A DNA stretch of 37,340 bases, taken from the NCBI GenBank assembly GCA_009694415.1, contig SHUZ01000007.1:1-37340 (forward strand), in the 5' to 3' direction. This DNA comes from Acidimicrobiia bacterium (lineage in GTDB: Bacteria > Actinomycetota > Acidimicrobiia > IMCC26256 > JAENVU01). The notes beneath the pieces were generated by a model. That model searched no databases. It had not been told where the DNA came from and saw nothing but the letters and a program-made list of their open reading frames with translations. Shown here piece by piece: positions 1-9,254 of the stretch (the stretch's first letter is position 1; each line of letters starts with the position of its first letter). Made by a program: the position numbers and the translations under genes.

Positions 1-240
1 TCCGAACGTGATGTCGCGCTGCTTCGGCGCATCCAAACATTGACCCAAGAAGGCGTGGGCATCGCTGGCGTGCGCCGCATTCTCGACCTAGAAGCACGCG
101 TCGCCGACCTCGAAAGCATTCTTGAAGCTACGCGCGCCGCTGCAATTGTAGAGATCGACAATGTGCATCGCAGTTATCGACGCGACCTTGTTCCAGTCAG
201 CCGTGCAGTTGTGCGAGCCGAACCGCGGCGCAGGAGATAG
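1..240 (+). CDS. hspR: HspR-type MerR-family heat-shock repressor, C-terminal part
   Basis: The window opens inside this frame and it stops with TAG at 238-240. The visible 79 residues include [20 protein letters not shown] followed by a heptad-rich [12 protein letters not shown] segment. That is the end of the MerR-type DNA-binding region and the start of the helix seen in HspR. In actinobacteria HspR represses the dnaK operon and clpB, often with DnaK as co-repressor. The gene lies 4 nt before clpB, so the two are probably cotranscribed and autoregulated; any HAIR operator would be upstream of the window. The start codon is outside, and an internal TTG at 40 should not be taken as the start. 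The family call rests on the LTQEGV...GVRRIL signature and the clpB neighbour. Confidence 0.85.
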   Translation, partial: SERDVALLRRIQTLTQEGVGIAGVRRILDLEARVADLESILEATRAAAIVEIDNVHRSYRRDLVPVSRAVVRAEPRRRR

Positions 241-244
241 CGAG

Positions 245-2830
245 ATGGCACTAGACCCCAACAAGTTCACGCGCAAGACCCAAGAGGCAATAGGTGCCGC
301 CCAATCGCTCGCGCGTGAGCGCAACAACAGCCAGGTAGAAGGAGCCCACCTGCTCTCAGCGCTAGTCGGTCAAGCCGAAGGCGTTGTGCTGCCTGTTCTC
401 GAACGCGTAGGTGTCGCGCCGAAGGCCGTCAAGGACCGCGTGGACGAAGTTGTAGGAGCACTGCCTCAGGTATATGGCGCCACTGCGCAACCACCTCAGA
501 TGAGTCAAGACGCGTACCGACTCCTCGAGGCCGCCGACTCCGAACGCACCGATCTCGGCGACGACTACCTGTCCACCGAACACGTTCTGCTCGCGATGAC
601 CAAAGTCCCTGGCGGTGTCGGTGACCTGCTGCGCGCCATTGGAGTCACCACGGACAACGTGCTCGACGCGCTAAAAACAATTCGCGGTTCACACCGTGTG
701 ACGAGCGAGAACCCCGAAGATCAATATCAAGCGCTCGAACGTTTTGGTCGCGACCTAACGGAAGAAGCGCGCCTCGGTCGCCTAGATCCCGTCATCGGTC
801 GCGACGAAGAGATCCGGCGGGTTATCCAGGTGTTATCTCGTCGCACGAAAAACAACCCTGTACTTATCGGGGAACCCGGTGTTGGAAAGACAGCAATTGC
901 AGAGGGCCTAGCGCGGCGCATTGTCGAAGGCGATGTTCCAGAAAGCTTGCGCGACAAACGCCTCATCTCGCTCGACATCGGATCGATGGTGGCCGGTGCG
1001 AAGTACCGCGGCGAGTTTGAGGAACGCATGAAGGCCGTACTCAAAGAGATTGTCGACTCAGACGGCGAAGTCGTCACCTTCATCGACGAGTTGCACACGA
1101 TCGTCGGAGCAGGCGGTGCCGAAGGTGCGGTAGACGCCGGAAACATGATCAAGCCGATGCTCGGGCGTGGCCAACTGCGCATGATCGGTGCGACCACTCT
1201 CGATGAGTACCGCAAACACATCGAGAAAGACCCAGCCCTGGAGCGTCGCTTCCAGCAGGTGTATGTGGGCGAGCCTTCGGTAGACGACACGATCGCCATC
1301 TTGCGCGGCCTCAAAGAACGCTACGAAGTGCACCACGGTGTGCGCATCCAAGACGCGGCCGTCGTAGCTGCCGCCGTGCTGAGTCACCGCTATATCTCTG
1401 GGCGTCAGTTGCCCGACAAGGCGATCGATCTCATGGACGAAGCGGCAAGCCGGTTGCGCATCGAGATCGACTCCATGCCCTTCGAGATTGACGTTGTAGA
1501 GCGCCGGATACGACAACTCGAGATTGAGAAAGCCGCGCTCGCAAAAGAAACCGACGAGCTATCGCTTGCGCGGCTCAACACGCTCGAAGCCGAACTTGCC
1601 GAACTGAGCGAATCGCGTGACGGCATGGTTGCGCATTGGCAGTTGGAGCGCGATGCAATCACTGAGATTCGTCAATGCAAAGAAGCGCTCGAGTCGACGC
1701 GCATAGAAGCCGAGAAGGCAGAGCGTGAAGGCGACCTGCAACGCGCAGCCGAACTTCGTTATTCGACCATGCGAGATCTCGACAACGACATCGCTGCCAA
1801 GACCGCTGCACTCAACGAGTTGCAATCGGTTCGTCAGATGCTCAAGGAAGAAGTTGACGAAGAAGACGTAGCCGAGATTGTTGCGAAGTGGACCGGCGTT
1901 CCGGTGACGCGCCTGATGGAAGGCGAAGTACAGAAACTCGTGCGTATGGAAGATGGCCTACACGAGCGCGTCATCGGCCAAGACGAAGCGGTAGCCGCAG
2001 TGGCGAACGCGATTCGCCGCTCACGCGCCGGACTATCGGACCCCAACCGTCCGATCGGGTCGTTCCTATTTCTCGGTCCAACCGGAGTCGGCAAGACCGA
2101 GCTCGCCCGCGCGCTTGCGGAGTTCATGTTCGACGACGAACGCGCCATCGTGCGCGTAGACATGAGCGAGTACATGGAGAAGCACTCCGTCTCGCGCCTT
2201 GTCGGAGCGCCGCCCGGATACGTCGGTTACGAAGAAGGTGGTCAACTCACAGAGTCGGTGCGCCGCCGCCCGTATGCGGTGGTGCTCCTAGACGAAGTGG
2301 AGAAGGCGCATCCCGACGTGTTCAATGTGCTGCTCCAGGTGATGGACGACGGGCGCCTCACGGACGGTCAAGGCCGCACGGTCGACTTCACGAACACGGT
2401 TCTCATAATGACCAGCAACCTCGGTGCCCGCGCGTTCACGGAAGGCGGCGGCAACGAAACCGAAGTCGTAATGGCGGCAGTGCGTTCCCACTTCAAGCCC
2501 GAGTTCATCAACCGCATCGACGAACTCGTGTTGTTTCACCGCCTCGAAGAATCCCAGATTGCGCGCATCGTCGACCTGCAACTGCTGTTGCTGCGCGACC
2601 GTCTCGTTGCCCGCGGGATCGGTATTGAACTGACCGATGCCGCGAGGGCCCACATCGCCCGCGCTGGCTACGACCCAGATTTTGGTGCTCGCCCCATCAA
2701 GCGAGTGATCCAGAAGGAAGTTGCCGATCCTCTTGCATTGGCTCTTCTTGCTGGCGAATACCGAGAAGGAGACGTGATTCAGGCCGATGAGGCCGAGGGG
2801 TCGGGCCTCGTGTTTAACAAAGCGACCTAA
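245..2830 (+). CDS. clpB: ClpB disaggregase (Hsp104 family AAA+ chaperone)
   Basis: This is an 861-residue cytosolic hexameric ATPase that threads aggregated proteins and hands them to DnaK. It begins [17 protein letters not shown], the usual ClpB start, and a longer frame from 161 is rejected. An AGGAG at 232-236 sits 8 nt before the ATG. The order of domains is a Clp N-domain (about 1-145), NBD1 with Walker A GEPGVGKT near 209-216 and a FIDELH Walker B near 280, a coiled-coil middle domain (about 410-525), and NBD2 with Walker A GPTGVGKT near 611-618 and a [11 protein letters not shown] Walker B near 680. The length is normal for full ClpB. The preceding hspR suggests heat-shock control. 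A terminator-like hairpin follows at 2893. Confidence 0.97.
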   Translation: MALDPNKFTRKTQEAIGAAQSLARERNNSQVEGAHLLSALVGQAEGVVLPVLERVGVAPKAVKDRVDEVVGALPQVYGATAQPPQMSQDAYRLLEAADSERTDLGDDYLSTEHVLLAMTKVPGGVGDLLRAIGVTTDNVLDALKTIRGSHRVTSENPEDQYQALERFGRDLTEEARLGRLDPVIGRDEEIRRVIQVLSRRTKNNPVLIGEPGVGKTAIAEGLARRIVEGDVPESLRDKRLISLDIGSMVAGAKYRGEFEERMKAVLKEIVDSDGEVVTFIDELHTIVGAGGAEGAVDAGNMIKPMLGRGQLRMIGATTLDEYRKHIEKDPALERRFQQVYVGEPSVDDTIAILRGLKERYEVHHGVRIQDAAVVAAAVLSHRYISGRQLPDKAIDLMDEAASRLRIEIDSMPFEIDVVERRIRQLEIEKAALAKETDELSLARLNTLEAELAELSESRDGMVAHWQLERDAITEIRQCKEALESTRIEAEKAEREGDLQRAAELRYSTMRDLDNDIAAKTAALNELQSVRQMLKEEVDEEDVAEIVAKWTGVPVTRLMEGEVQKLVRMEDGLHERVIGQDEAVAAVANAIRRSRAGLSDPNRPIGSFLFLGPTGVGKTELARALAEFMFDDERAIVRVDMSEYMEKHSVSRLVGAPPGYVGYEEGGQLTESVRRRPYAVVLLDEVEKAHPDVFNVLLQVMDDGRLTDGQGRTVDFTNTVLIMTSNLGARAFTEGGGNETEVVMAAVRSHFKPEFINRIDELVLFHRLEESQIARIVDLQLLLLRDRLVARGIGIELTDAARAHIARAGYDPDFGARPIKRVIQKEVADPLALALLAGEYREGDVIQADEAEGSGLVFNKAT

Positions 2831-2858
2831 CTCGGCGAAGATCGACGGCACCTTCTAC

Positions 2859-2890
2859 TAACCTGTACCCAACGTGAGTACCGTCACGTT
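2859..2890 (+). promoter_or_regulatory. Putative purA promoter and leader palindrome
   Basis: TAACCT at 2859-2864 fits the TANNNT -10 pattern common in this window and would place transcription start near 2871. A perfect 7-bp inverted repeat begins exactly there: AACGTGA at 2871-2877, spacer GTACCG, TCACGTT at 2884-2890. It could be an operator or the first hairpin of the purA leader, next to the terminator hairpin at 2893. No convincing -35 was found. The promoter is inference; the palindrome is seen directly. Confidence 0.45.
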
Positions 2891-2892
2891 TC

Positions 2893-2926
2893 AGACCGTG
2901 CAATCTCGCACGGTCTTTCTATTTTT
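2893..2926 (+). terminator. Rho-independent terminator or attenuator between clpB and purA
   Basis: A perfect 9-bp stem (AGACCGTGC at 2893-2901, GCACGGTCT at 2908-2916) with loop AATCTC is followed by TTCTATTTTT. The tail ends at 2926, 1 nt before the purA ribosome binding site (AGGAG, 2928-2932). It can terminate the hspR-clpB message. If purA is transcribed from a promoter near 2859, the hairpin lies in the purA leader and could act as an attenuator. Confidence 0.8.
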
Positions 2927-2938
2927 CAGGAGACAACT

Positions 2939-4231
2939 GTGCCTGGCGCAGTGATTGTGGGCACCCAGTGGGGTGACGAGGGAAAGGGTCGATTTACCGA
3001 CTACCTCGCGAAAGATGCATCGCTTTGCGTGCGCTATCAGGGGGGCCACAACGCGGGCCACACGCTCGTCGTGGACGGCCAAGTGTTCAAACTTCAACTG
3101 GTTCCGAGTGGCGTTCTTTATCCGTGGGTGCTGCCGGTTATTGGAAACGGCGTCGTCGTAGACCCGCACGTTCTCCTAGCTGAACTCGACATGCTCGAGT
3201 CCAAGGGCATCGACAGTCGCCGCATTCGTCTGTCAGGTAATGCGCATCTGATCATGCCGTACCACCAAGAACTCGACCGCCTCAACGAGCGCTATCTCGG
3301 AAACGCCAAGCTCGGCACCACAAAGCGTGGTATCGGTCCTGCATATGCAGACAAGGCGATGCGAGTAGGGCTTCGAGTGCAAGACCTACTCGACCCCAAG
3401 ATCTTTCGCGAGAAGTTGGATCTAGTGCTGCGGGAGAAAAACGGAGTGTTGACGAAGGTCTACAACCGCTTGCCTGTCGATGCGGACGAATTGGCAGCCA
3501 ACTACCTCGCACTAACCGACCGCCTTGAACCATTGATCGATGACACGGTGCATCTCGTTCACGAAGCACTAGATGAGGATCAGTGGGTTCTTTTTGAAGG
3601 CGCCCAAGCAACGTTCCTCGATCTGGATCACGGTACGTATCCATTCGTCACGTCGAGCAACCCTGTTGCAGGAACCGTCTGTGCCGGCGCGGGCGTAGGT
3701 CCCCGCGACATCGAGCGCATTGTCGGAGTCGTCAAGGCATACACAACACGCGTCGGTAGCGGACCATTTCCTGCCGAACTATTCGAAGGTGATCCCGTCA
3801 GCGACGCACTCGTAGACCGCGGTGGAGAGTTTGGCACCAACACGGGTCGGCGTCGTCGTACCGGCTGGTTGGACCTCGTGATGGTGAAGCACTCATTGCG
3901 CATCAACACATGCACAGAAATCGCGCTTACCAAACTCGATGTGCTTTCGTCATTCGACGAACTCAAGGTCTGCGTTGCTTACGAAGGTGAAGACGGCACC
4001 CGTTACGACCACGTTCCGTATCACCAGTCGGTGTTGCACAAGGTGCGCCCTGTGTACGAAACCCTTCCCGGTTGGCATGTAGATATAGAACGCGCGGCGG
4101 TGTTGGAGGACTTGCCGTCTGCGGCCATGGAATATGTGCGTTTCATCGAGCAGTTCACTGGTGTTCCGGTGACTTTCGTGGGCGTTGGTCCGGGCCGTGA
4201 GCAGACGGTCGTGTTGCCACGCGCGGCATAA
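2939..4231 (+). CDS. purA: Adenylosuccinate synthetase
   Basis: PurA is a cytosolic GTP-dependent enzyme that joins IMP and aspartate to give adenylosuccinate, the first committed step to AMP. The 430-residue length is standard. The P-loop-like [10 protein letters not shown] is at residues 8-17 and the GHNAGHT catalytic histidine motif at 36-42, with [11 protein letters not shown] further on. Translation starts at GTG 2939 with an AGGAG 6 nt upstream. It heads the purine cluster and works with purB, which removes fumarate from its product. purD starts 9 nt after its stop, through a tiny mini-ORF. Confidence 0.97.
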   Translation: MPGAVIVGTQWGDEGKGRFTDYLAKDASLCVRYQGGHNAGHTLVVDGQVFKLQLVPSGVLYPWVLPVIGNGVVVDPHVLLAELDMLESKGIDSRRIRLSGNAHLIMPYHQELDRLNERYLGNAKLGTTKRGIGPAYADKAMRVGLRVQDLLDPKIFREKLDLVLREKNGVLTKVYNRLPVDADELAANYLALTDRLEPLIDDTVHLVHEALDEDQWVLFEGAQATFLDLDHGTYPFVTSSNPVAGTVCAGAGVGPRDIERIVGVVKAYTTRVGSGPFPAELFEGDPVSDALVDRGGEFGTNTGRRRRTGWLDLVMVKHSLRINTCTEIALTKLDVLSSFDELKVCVAYEGEDGTRYDHVPYHQSVLHKVRPVYETLPGWHVDIERAAVLEDLPSAAMEYVRFIEQFTGVPVTFVGVGPGREQTVVLPRAA

Positions 4232-4232
4232 C

Positions 4233-4244
4233 GTGAACACGTGA
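4233..4244 (+). other. Three-codon stop-start mini-ORF before purD
   Basis: GTG AAC ACG TGA begins 1 nt after the purA TAA, and its TGA (4242-4244) overlaps the purD GTG (4241-4243). The stretch is a perfect 8-bp tandem repeat (ACGTGAAC at 4231-4238 and 4239-4246). No Shine-Dalgarno sequence is visible before purD, so reinitiation by terminating ribosomes is plausible. Function is inferred. Confidence 0.4.
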
Positions 4245-5494
4245 ACGTTCTCGTCGTCGGTTCCGGTGCCCGTGAGCACGCACTCGCGTGGGCCCTATCC
4301 CGCTCGCCACTCGTCGACGAAGTCGTTTCCGCGCCAGGTAATCCCGGTATCGCGTCCGGGGTAGGGCCGTGCATGGATTTGCCATCTGCGCTTGCTCGCC
4401 TCGACACCTTCGAACTTGTGGTTATAGGTCCGGAAGGGCCACTCGTAGACGGCCTCTCAGATTCCTTACGCGCATCGGGCGCGAATGTGTTTGGGCCATC
4501 GGCGGCTGCATCCCAACTTGAAGGATCCAAAGCCTGGATGAAGGAAATACTCGCGGCCGCAGGTGTTCCGACGGCGCGCTACGGACGCTTCGACGACAAC
4601 CAAGAAGATACCGCGCTCGCATTCCTCGAAACCTTGCCTGGTCTCTACGTAATCAAGACAGATGGGCTAGCCGCAGGTAAGGGGGTGATTGTCACCGAAT
4701 CAATTACCGAAGCGCGTGCAGCGGTTCGCTCGTACCTTTCCGGAGAAGCCTTTGGCGACGCAGGCCGCACACTCGTGTTGGAGGAAGGTCTAACCGGTCC
4801 CGAACTTTCGCTGCTGGTGTTATGTGATGGAACGCTCGACGGCATTCCACTCGCGCCTGCACAAGATTTCAAGCGCATTGACGACAAAGACACGGGTCCC
4901 AACACTGGAGGGATGGGTGCGTACTCGCCTGTGCCGGTTGCCGGAAACGAAATTGTTGAACTTGCTATGGAGCAAGCGGTACGACCGACCCTCGAAGAAT
5001 TAGCAGGTCGTGGGATCGACTACCGCGGTGTGCTCTACGCGGGTCTAATGCTCACACCCGACGGGCCGAAGATCATTGAGTACAACGTGCGCTTCGGCGA
5101 TCCGGAATGCGAGGTCGTGGTTCCGCGCCTGTCGAGTGATCTCGCTGTGCATCTCCTCGAAGCAGCAACGGACCGTTTGACGAGCCCAGTTGTGTTCACC
5201 GACAATGCCTGCGTAACCATCGCGCTCGCAACTGAAGGGTATCCACACACCCCGCGCACCGGAGATGTGATCGAAGGCCTCGAAGCCGCAAGCGCGTTAG
5301 ACGACGTAATGATTTTTCATGCGGGAACACGCGGTGAGGGCAACGACATAGTGACCGCTGGTGGGCGAGTGTTGGCGGTCACAGCGCTAGGAGATTCGGT
5401 GTCGAACGCTCGCGAGCGCGCGTATGAGGCTGCCAACCTCATCTCATGGCCAGGAATGCACTACCGAACCGATATTGCAGCCGGAGTTACTTGA
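4241..5494 (+). CDS. purD: Phosphoribosylamine-glycine ligase (GAR synthetase)
   Basis: PurD couples phosphoribosylamine and glycine using ATP to make GAR, the second step of purine synthesis. The 417 residues begin with the typical [13 protein letters not shown] segment, followed by the ATP-grasp region with [12 protein letters not shown] and the metal-binding [10 protein letters not shown] motif. The GTG start at 4241 lacks a clear Shine-Dalgarno sequence and is overlapped by the stop of a three-codon mini-ORF. The gene ends with TGA at 5492-5494, where the next mini-ORF begins at once, leading to purB. Full-length and intact. Confidence 0.96.
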   Translation: MNVLVVGSGAREHALAWALSRSPLVDEVVSAPGNPGIASGVGPCMDLPSALARLDTFELVVIGPEGPLVDGLSDSLRASGANVFGPSAAASQLEGSKAWMKEILAAAGVPTARYGRFDDNQEDTALAFLETLPGLYVIKTDGLAAGKGVIVTESITEARAAVRSYLSGEAFGDAGRTLVLEEGLTGPELSLLVLCDGTLDGIPLAPAQDFKRIDDKDTGPNTGGMGAYSPVPVAGNEIVELAMEQAVRPTLEELAGRGIDYRGVLYAGLMLTPDGPKIIEYNVRFGDPECEVVVPRLSSDLAVHLLEAATDRLTSPVVFTDNACVTIALATEGYPHTPRTGDVIEGLEAASALDDVMIFHAGTRGEGNDIVTAGGRVLAVTALGDSVSNARERAYEAANLISWPGMHYRTDIAAGVT

Positions 5495-5511
5495 TGATGG
5501 AGCTTTCATGA
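5494..5511 (+). other. Five-codon stop-start mini-ORF between purD and purB
   Basis: ATG ATG GAG CTT TCA TGA (peptide MMELS) starts on the last base of the purD stop (TGATG) and its own TGA overlaps the purB ATG (ATGA). The two starts are 14 nt apart. The mini-ORF also contains GGAG at 5499-5502, a plausible Shine-Dalgarno site for purB, so the open frame could be incidental to that site. Confidence 0.45.
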
Positions 5512-6803
5512 TTCCTCGCTATTCACTTCCCGAGATGGACGCGCTCTTCAATGACGAAGCGCGGTTTGGCGCATGGCTCGAGGTCGAGATCTTGGCTACC
5601 GAAGCATGGGCAGATCTCGGTGTTGTTCCACAAGACGCAGCCAAGGCCATCCGCGCCCGCGCAGGCTTTGATGTTGCTGCAATCGAAGAACGCGAGCAGA
5701 TCACAGAGCATGATGTTGCGGCGTTTGTCGACATAGTGCAGGAGTCAGTCGGGCAACCGGAAGGTGCCTGGCTCCACTACGGCCTCACCTCAAGCGATGT
5801 GGTCGACACTGCACTCGCGTTGCAACTGACGCGTGCTGCCGACTTACTCATTGAAGCGGCCGTCGCTCTCGAGGGCGCCATAGCAACACGAGCACGCGAG
5901 TTCCGGAACACTCCTATGGTCGGCAGAACGCACGGCATACATGCGGAACCAACCACGTTCGGCGTAAAACTCGCGTTGTGGGCGCTTCAGGTCCGCCGCG
6001 ATGTTGAACGCCTACGTAGGGCGCGCACCGGAATTGCAGTAGGAAAACTTTCGGGCGCGGTCGGGACGTATTCAAACGTAGATCCAGCTGTCGAAACACA
6101 TGTTTGTAACGCGTTGGGACTGGTACCCGTGCCTGCTACCCAAGTACTTGCGCGCGACAGGCACGCGGAGTTGCTCTACGCATGCGCGTCTGTTGGTGCC
6201 ACGATCGAACAATGTGCCTTAGAGATACGTCACCTGCAACGCACCGAAGTACGCGAGGCCGAGGAGCCATTTCGTGCCGGAAAGCAGAAGGGTTCTTCTG
6301 CGATGCCGCACAAGCGCAACCCGGTCAAGTGCGAGCAGTTGTGCGGCCTCGCGCGCGTGTTGCGTGCCGATCTCATGGCAGGTCTGGAAAACGTTGCGCT
6401 TTGGCACGAGCGTGATATTTCACACTCTTCGGTAGAACGCATTGTGCTTCCCGACGCCTGCCTGCTTACCCACTACATGCTCATCAAGATGCGATCGGTT
6501 GTGGAGGGAATGGTCGTCTATCCGGAACGCATGTTGGAGAACCTCGCTGCCAGCTATGGGCTCGTATTCAGTCAGCCGGTGCTGCTTGCGCTAGTCGAAT
6601 CGGGCAAGTCGCGTGACGATGCGTACCGAATCGTTCAACGCAACGCCATGAAGACATGGGATGAGCGACGTCCGTTCATCGATGTTCTCCGGGAGGACTC
6701 CGAGATCACGGGAGCGCTTTCCGATGAACAATTAGTTGCCTGCTTTGATCTCACTCGCGCGATTTCGAACGTCGGTAGAACGTTCTCGGTGCTCGACGCG
6801 TGA
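5508..6803 (+). CDS. purB: Adenylosuccinate lyase
   Basis: PurB eliminates fumarate from SAICAR to give AICAR and from adenylosuccinate to give AMP. The 431-residue protein carries the fumarase/aspartase superfamily signature SSAMPHKRNP in its central third, the GRTHGIHAEP segment upstream and the TSSDVVDTA motif near the N-terminus. I chose ATG 5508 (MIPRYSLPEMDALF) because the family begins here and GGAG lies 5 nt upstream; a 28-residue extension reaching 5424 overlaps purD and is rejected. It sits between purD and purC, matching its role after PurC. The stop overlaps the first of two mini-ORFs before purC. Confidence 0.96.
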   Translation: MIPRYSLPEMDALFNDEARFGAWLEVEILATEAWADLGVVPQDAAKAIRARAGFDVAAIEEREQITEHDVAAFVDIVQESVGQPEGAWLHYGLTSSDVVDTALALQLTRAADLLIEAAVALEGAIATRAREFRNTPMVGRTHGIHAEPTTFGVKLALWALQVRRDVERLRRARTGIAVGKLSGAVGTYSNVDPAVETHVCNALGLVPVPATQVLARDRHAELLYACASVGATIEQCALEIRHLQRTEVREAEEPFRAGKQKGSSAMPHKRNPVKCEQLCGLARVLRADLMAGLENVALWHERDISHSSVERIVLPDACLLTHYMLIKMRSVVEGMVVYPERMLENLAASYGLVFSQPVLLALVESGKSRDDAYRIVQRNAMKTWDERRPFIDVLREDSEITGALSDEQLVACFDLTRAISNVGRTFSVLDA

Positions 6804-6831
6804 GCAGCACACGGTGAGGGCCGCGCGATGA
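6800..6831 (+). other. Two tandem five-codon mini-ORFs between purB and purC
   Basis: GTG at 6800 overlaps the purB TGA (GTGA). It runs five codons (peptide MSSTR) to TGA 6815-6817, which overlaps GTG 6814. That second unit runs five codons (MRAAR) to TGA 6829-6831, which overlaps the purC ATG at 6828. The starts are spaced exactly 14 and 14 nt. The second unit contains GAGGG at 6816-6820, a possible Shine-Dalgarno site 7 nt before purC; the first unit has none. Confidence 0.5.
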
Positions 6832-7706
6832 TCGAATTGCCTCAGCTCTACAGCGGCAAAGTACGCGATCTATACGAAGCCGGCGACGACCGTCTACTCA
6901 TGGTCGCGTCCGACCGGGTCTCAGTGTTCGACGTCGTACTCGAAAATCCAGTGCCAGATAAGGGTCGTGTGCTGACCGCGATCTCTGCGTTCTGGTTTGA
7001 GCAGATGGCCGACCTCCTTGCGAACCATGTCATCTCGGTCAACCCAGAAGATTTCCCCGCGCAAGCGCGGCCCGACGCCGACGGCCGCGCAATGCTTGTA
7101 CGACGGACCGAACCAGTACGCATGGAATGCATCGCGCGCGGGTATTTGTTCGGTGGCGCATGGACCGAATATTGCGAACACGGCACCGTGCAGGGGAGTC
7201 CGATGCCAGCGGGAATGCGGGAAGCGGAACGTCTACCCGCGCCGATGTTCACGCCCACAACAAAGGCCGACGCCGGTCACGACTTGCCGATGACCGATGC
7301 TCAGGCCGTTTATCTCGTCGGTCGTGAGACATTCGAACGTCTTAAGGAAGCGGTGCTCGGCATCTACGAACGCGGTGCCCGCTTTGCGGAGACACGCGGG
7401 ATAATCCTTGCGGACACCAAGTTCGAGTTCGGCTTTGCTCCCGACGGCGAACTCCTGCTGATCGATGAAGTGCTCACGCCTGACTCCTCTCGTTACTGGC
7501 CGGTGGAGGAATACGCGCCCGGTGGATCGCCGCCAAGCTTCGACAAGCAGTTCGTACGCGATCACTACCTGACGTTGGACTGGGACAGGACATCACCTGC
7601 GCCTGCCGTGCCGCCAGAGGTCATTGCCGGTACGCGAGCGCGCTACATCGAGGCATACGAACGGCTTACGGGTCTCCTCTTTGATGACTGGTACGGTCGC
7701 CCATGA
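6828..7706 (+). CDS. purC: SAICAR synthetase
   Basis: PurC condenses CAIR with aspartate using ATP to give SAICAR. The 292 residues start MIELPQLYSGKVRDLYE, with the diagnostic YSGKVRDLYE ATP-site segment; LADTKFEFGF and LIDEVLTPDSSRYWP follow in the second half. The length matches the longer actinobacterial form rather than the roughly 237-residue E. coli enzyme. The ATG is overlapped by the stop of a mini-ORF, and the TGA overlaps the purS ATG by 4 nt, so purC, purS and purQ should be translated in close coupling. Confidence 0.96.
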   Translation: MIELPQLYSGKVRDLYEAGDDRLLMVASDRVSVFDVVLENPVPDKGRVLTAISAFWFEQMADLLANHVISVNPEDFPAQARPDADGRAMLVRRTEPVRMECIARGYLFGGAWTEYCEHGTVQGSPMPAGMREAERLPAPMFTPTTKADAGHDLPMTDAQAVYLVGRETFERLKEAVLGIYERGARFAETRGIILADTKFEFGFAPDGELLLIDEVLTPDSSRYWPVEEYAPGGSPPSFDKQFVRDHYLTLDWDRTSPAPAVPPEVIAGTRARYIEAYERLTGLLFDDWYGRP

Positions 7707-7963
7707 TGTTTTCTGTGACTGTGCAGGTGACTCACCTGCCTGGAATCTTGGATCCGGTGGGCGCAACGGTCGAACGCGCTTTGCCTGCCCTCGGGTACAC
7801 CAACGTTTCGCAGGTACATGTCGGCAAAACCATCCGACTGATGATCGATGCCGAGAATGTTGAAGCCGCACGTGCTCAGTGCGAAGAGATGTGTCAACGA
7901 CTGCTTGCCAACCCGGTCATTGAGGCGTTCGACATTTCGATTGATGATGTAGTTCCGGCATGA
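7703..7963 (+). CDS. purS: FGAM synthase subunit PurS
   Basis: PurS is the 86-residue small subunit that bridges PurQ and PurL in the three-part FGAM synthase complex of Gram-positive bacteria. It starts [20 protein letters not shown] and contains [17 protein letters not shown], the typical PurS pattern. The start could be ATG 7703 or the adjacent ATG 7706. It overlaps purC by ATGA and purQ by ATGA, which fits the need for matched amounts of PurS, PurQ and PurL. Confidence 0.95.
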   Translation: MMFSVTVQVTHLPGILDPVGATVERALPALGYTNVSQVHVGKTIRLMIDAENVEAARAQCEEMCQRLLANPVIEAFDISIDDVVPA

Positions 7964-8646
7964 CATCGCGCGTCGGTGTTGTGCAGTTTCCTGGCACCAA
8001 CTGCGAACTCGACGTAATACAGGTAGTCGAACAACTTGGCGGAACCGCAGAGATCTTGTTTCATTTGGAGAGCGCACTAGGTGGTGTTGATGCGGTGGTC
8101 GTTCCTGGTGGATTCGCACACGGCGACTACCTACGAACAGGAGCCATCGCGCGCTTCTCTCCAGTGATGGATGCGGTTGCGCGCCATGCTGCCGAAGGTG
8201 GCCCTGTAGTTGGAATATGCAATGGATTTCAGGTTCTTTGTGAGGCGGGCCTGCTACCTGGTGCACTCCAGAAGAACGCGGGCCTCAAATTTCTCTGTGA
8301 AGACGCTGTCTTGCGTGTAGAAACCACCGACTCGGCACTTACGAACATGGCAACCGTCGGGCAGCATCTAAACATTCCAATCAATCACTTCGAAGGTAAC
8401 TATGTATGTGACCCGAACGTGCTCGCCCGACTGCGCGCAGAAGACCAAGTAGTTCTTCGTTACGTTGATAACCCGAACGGCAGCCTCGACAACATCGCTG
8501 GTATCTGCAACGCGGGTCGCAATGTCGTTGGGCTCATGCCGCACCCCGAGCGCGCGTCGGACGCATTGTTAGGTTCTGAAGATGGTTTGGTATTGATGCA
8601 GTCGATACTTGCTGCATGCGGCCAAGTAATGAGCATGCCACGATGA
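7960..8646 (+). CDS. purQ: FGAM synthase glutaminase subunit PurQ
   Basis: PurQ is a class I glutamine amidotransferase that hydrolyses glutamine and passes ammonia to PurL. The 228-residue protein has the nucleophile Cys87 in [11 protein letters not shown] and the His/Glu pair in GLMPHPER near the C-terminus. It begins [16 protein letters not shown], the normal start. The ATG overlaps the purS stop. Its TGA is overlapped by an ATG that opens a five-codon mini-ORF leading to pyrE. Confidence 0.96.
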   Translation: MTSRVGVVQFPGTNCELDVIQVVEQLGGTAEILFHLESALGGVDAVVVPGGFAHGDYLRTGAIARFSPVMDAVARHAAEGGPVVGICNGFQVLCEAGLLPGALQKNAGLKFLCEDAVLRVETTDSALTNMATVGQHLNIPINHFEGNYVCDPNVLARLRAEDQVVLRYVDNPNGSLDNIAGICNAGRNVVGLMPHPERASDALLGSEDGLVLMQSILAACGQVMSMPR

Positions 8647-8660
8647 GGGTGTCGCGATGA
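8643..8660 (+). other. Five-codon stop-start mini-ORF between purQ and pyrE
   Basis: ATG AGG GTG TCG CGA TGA (MRVSR) overlaps the purQ TGA at its start (ATGA) and the pyrE ATG at its end (ATGA), again with a 14-nt step. CGATGAGG occurs at 8641-8648 and again at 8655-8662, as if the start region had been duplicated. GAGGG at 8645-8649 could also serve as the pyrE Shine-Dalgarno site, which is the simpler explanation here. Confidence 0.45.
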
Positions 8661-9208
8661 GGCCAGCACAGGCAGCGCTCGCTGCGGTGTTACGCGAGTA
8701 TGCGATCACGGAAGGCGAGTTCACTCTCGCCTCGGGTCGCAAATCGAGTTGGTATTTGGACGGCCGCCAGGTGACGTTTCGCGGCGATTGCCTCACGATT
8801 GTTGGCGATGCCATCACCGAAGCGCTCGCCGAAGTTGGTATCGGTGATGACTATGACGCAGTGGGTGGGTTGGCAGTGGGAGCAATTCCTGTCGCGTTGG
8901 CCGTAGCGACGATCAGCGGCAAGCGGAGTTTCGCTGTGCGCAAGGAAGCAAAGGGACATGGCGTTGGCGGTCGTATTGCTGGCCCTCTGAATCCGACAGA
9001 CCGCGTATTGGTAGTCGAAGATGCGGCGACTACCGGAACGTCGTTGATCGAGGCAGTCGATGCGATCAGCGAATTTGGTTGTGAAATCGTGGCCGCCACG
9101 CTGCTTCTGGACCGCGGCGGCGAAGTAGGAGCGGCGCTGGCCGAACGGGGCATCGCGTACGCGCCGGTACTGATCGCTCCAGACCTGGGTTTCGCGCTCG
9201 GAAGCTAA
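8657..9208 (+). CDS. pyrE: Orotate phosphoribosyltransferase
   Basis: PyrE transfers phosphoribose from PRPP to orotate, making OMP for pyrimidine synthesis. The 183 residues contain the short-form OPRTase core: FTLASGRKSSWYLDGR near the N-terminus and the PRPP-binding VLVVEDAATTGTSL loop in the second half. A pyrimidine gene inside a purine cluster is unusual in layout but logical, because both pathways draw on PRPP. The ATG at 8657 is overlapped by the mini-ORF stop. A stop at 9206-9208 is followed by the promoter-like spacer before purL. Confidence 0.92.
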   Translation: MRPAQAALAAVLREYAITEGEFTLASGRKSSWYLDGRQVTFRGDCLTIVGDAITEALAEVGIGDDYDAVGGLAVGAIPVALAVATISGKRSFAVRKEAKGHGVGGRIAGPLNPTDRVLVVEDAATTGTSLIEAVDAISEFGCEIVAATLLLDRGGEVGAALAERGIAYAPVLIAPDLGFALGS

Positions 9209-9242
9209 ACGCCCTCGGGTTTGGGGATGGGTTTTGGGTCAG

Positions 9243-9248
9243 TAGTCT
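9243..9248 (+). promoter_or_regulatory. Putative leaderless promoter of purL
   Basis: TAGTCT lies 6 nt before the purL GTG at 9255, placing the expected transcription start on or next to the start codon. A TTGGGG at 9221-9226 is a weak -35 candidate with a 16-nt spacer. There is no Shine-Dalgarno sequence. The same spacing occurs at several other genes in the window. Confidence 0.45.
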
Positions 9249-9254
9249 CGGCAG

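Noticed and set aside
161-244. Longer N-terminus for ClpB from ATG 161
   Set aside because: It overlaps hspR in another frame, and ClpB proteins begin at [16 protein letters not shown], which has a good ribosome binding site.
727-1314. Long open frames antisense to clpB, purA, purL and others
   Set aside because: They are serine/arginine-rich shadows produced by GC-biased codon use, with no domain signatures.
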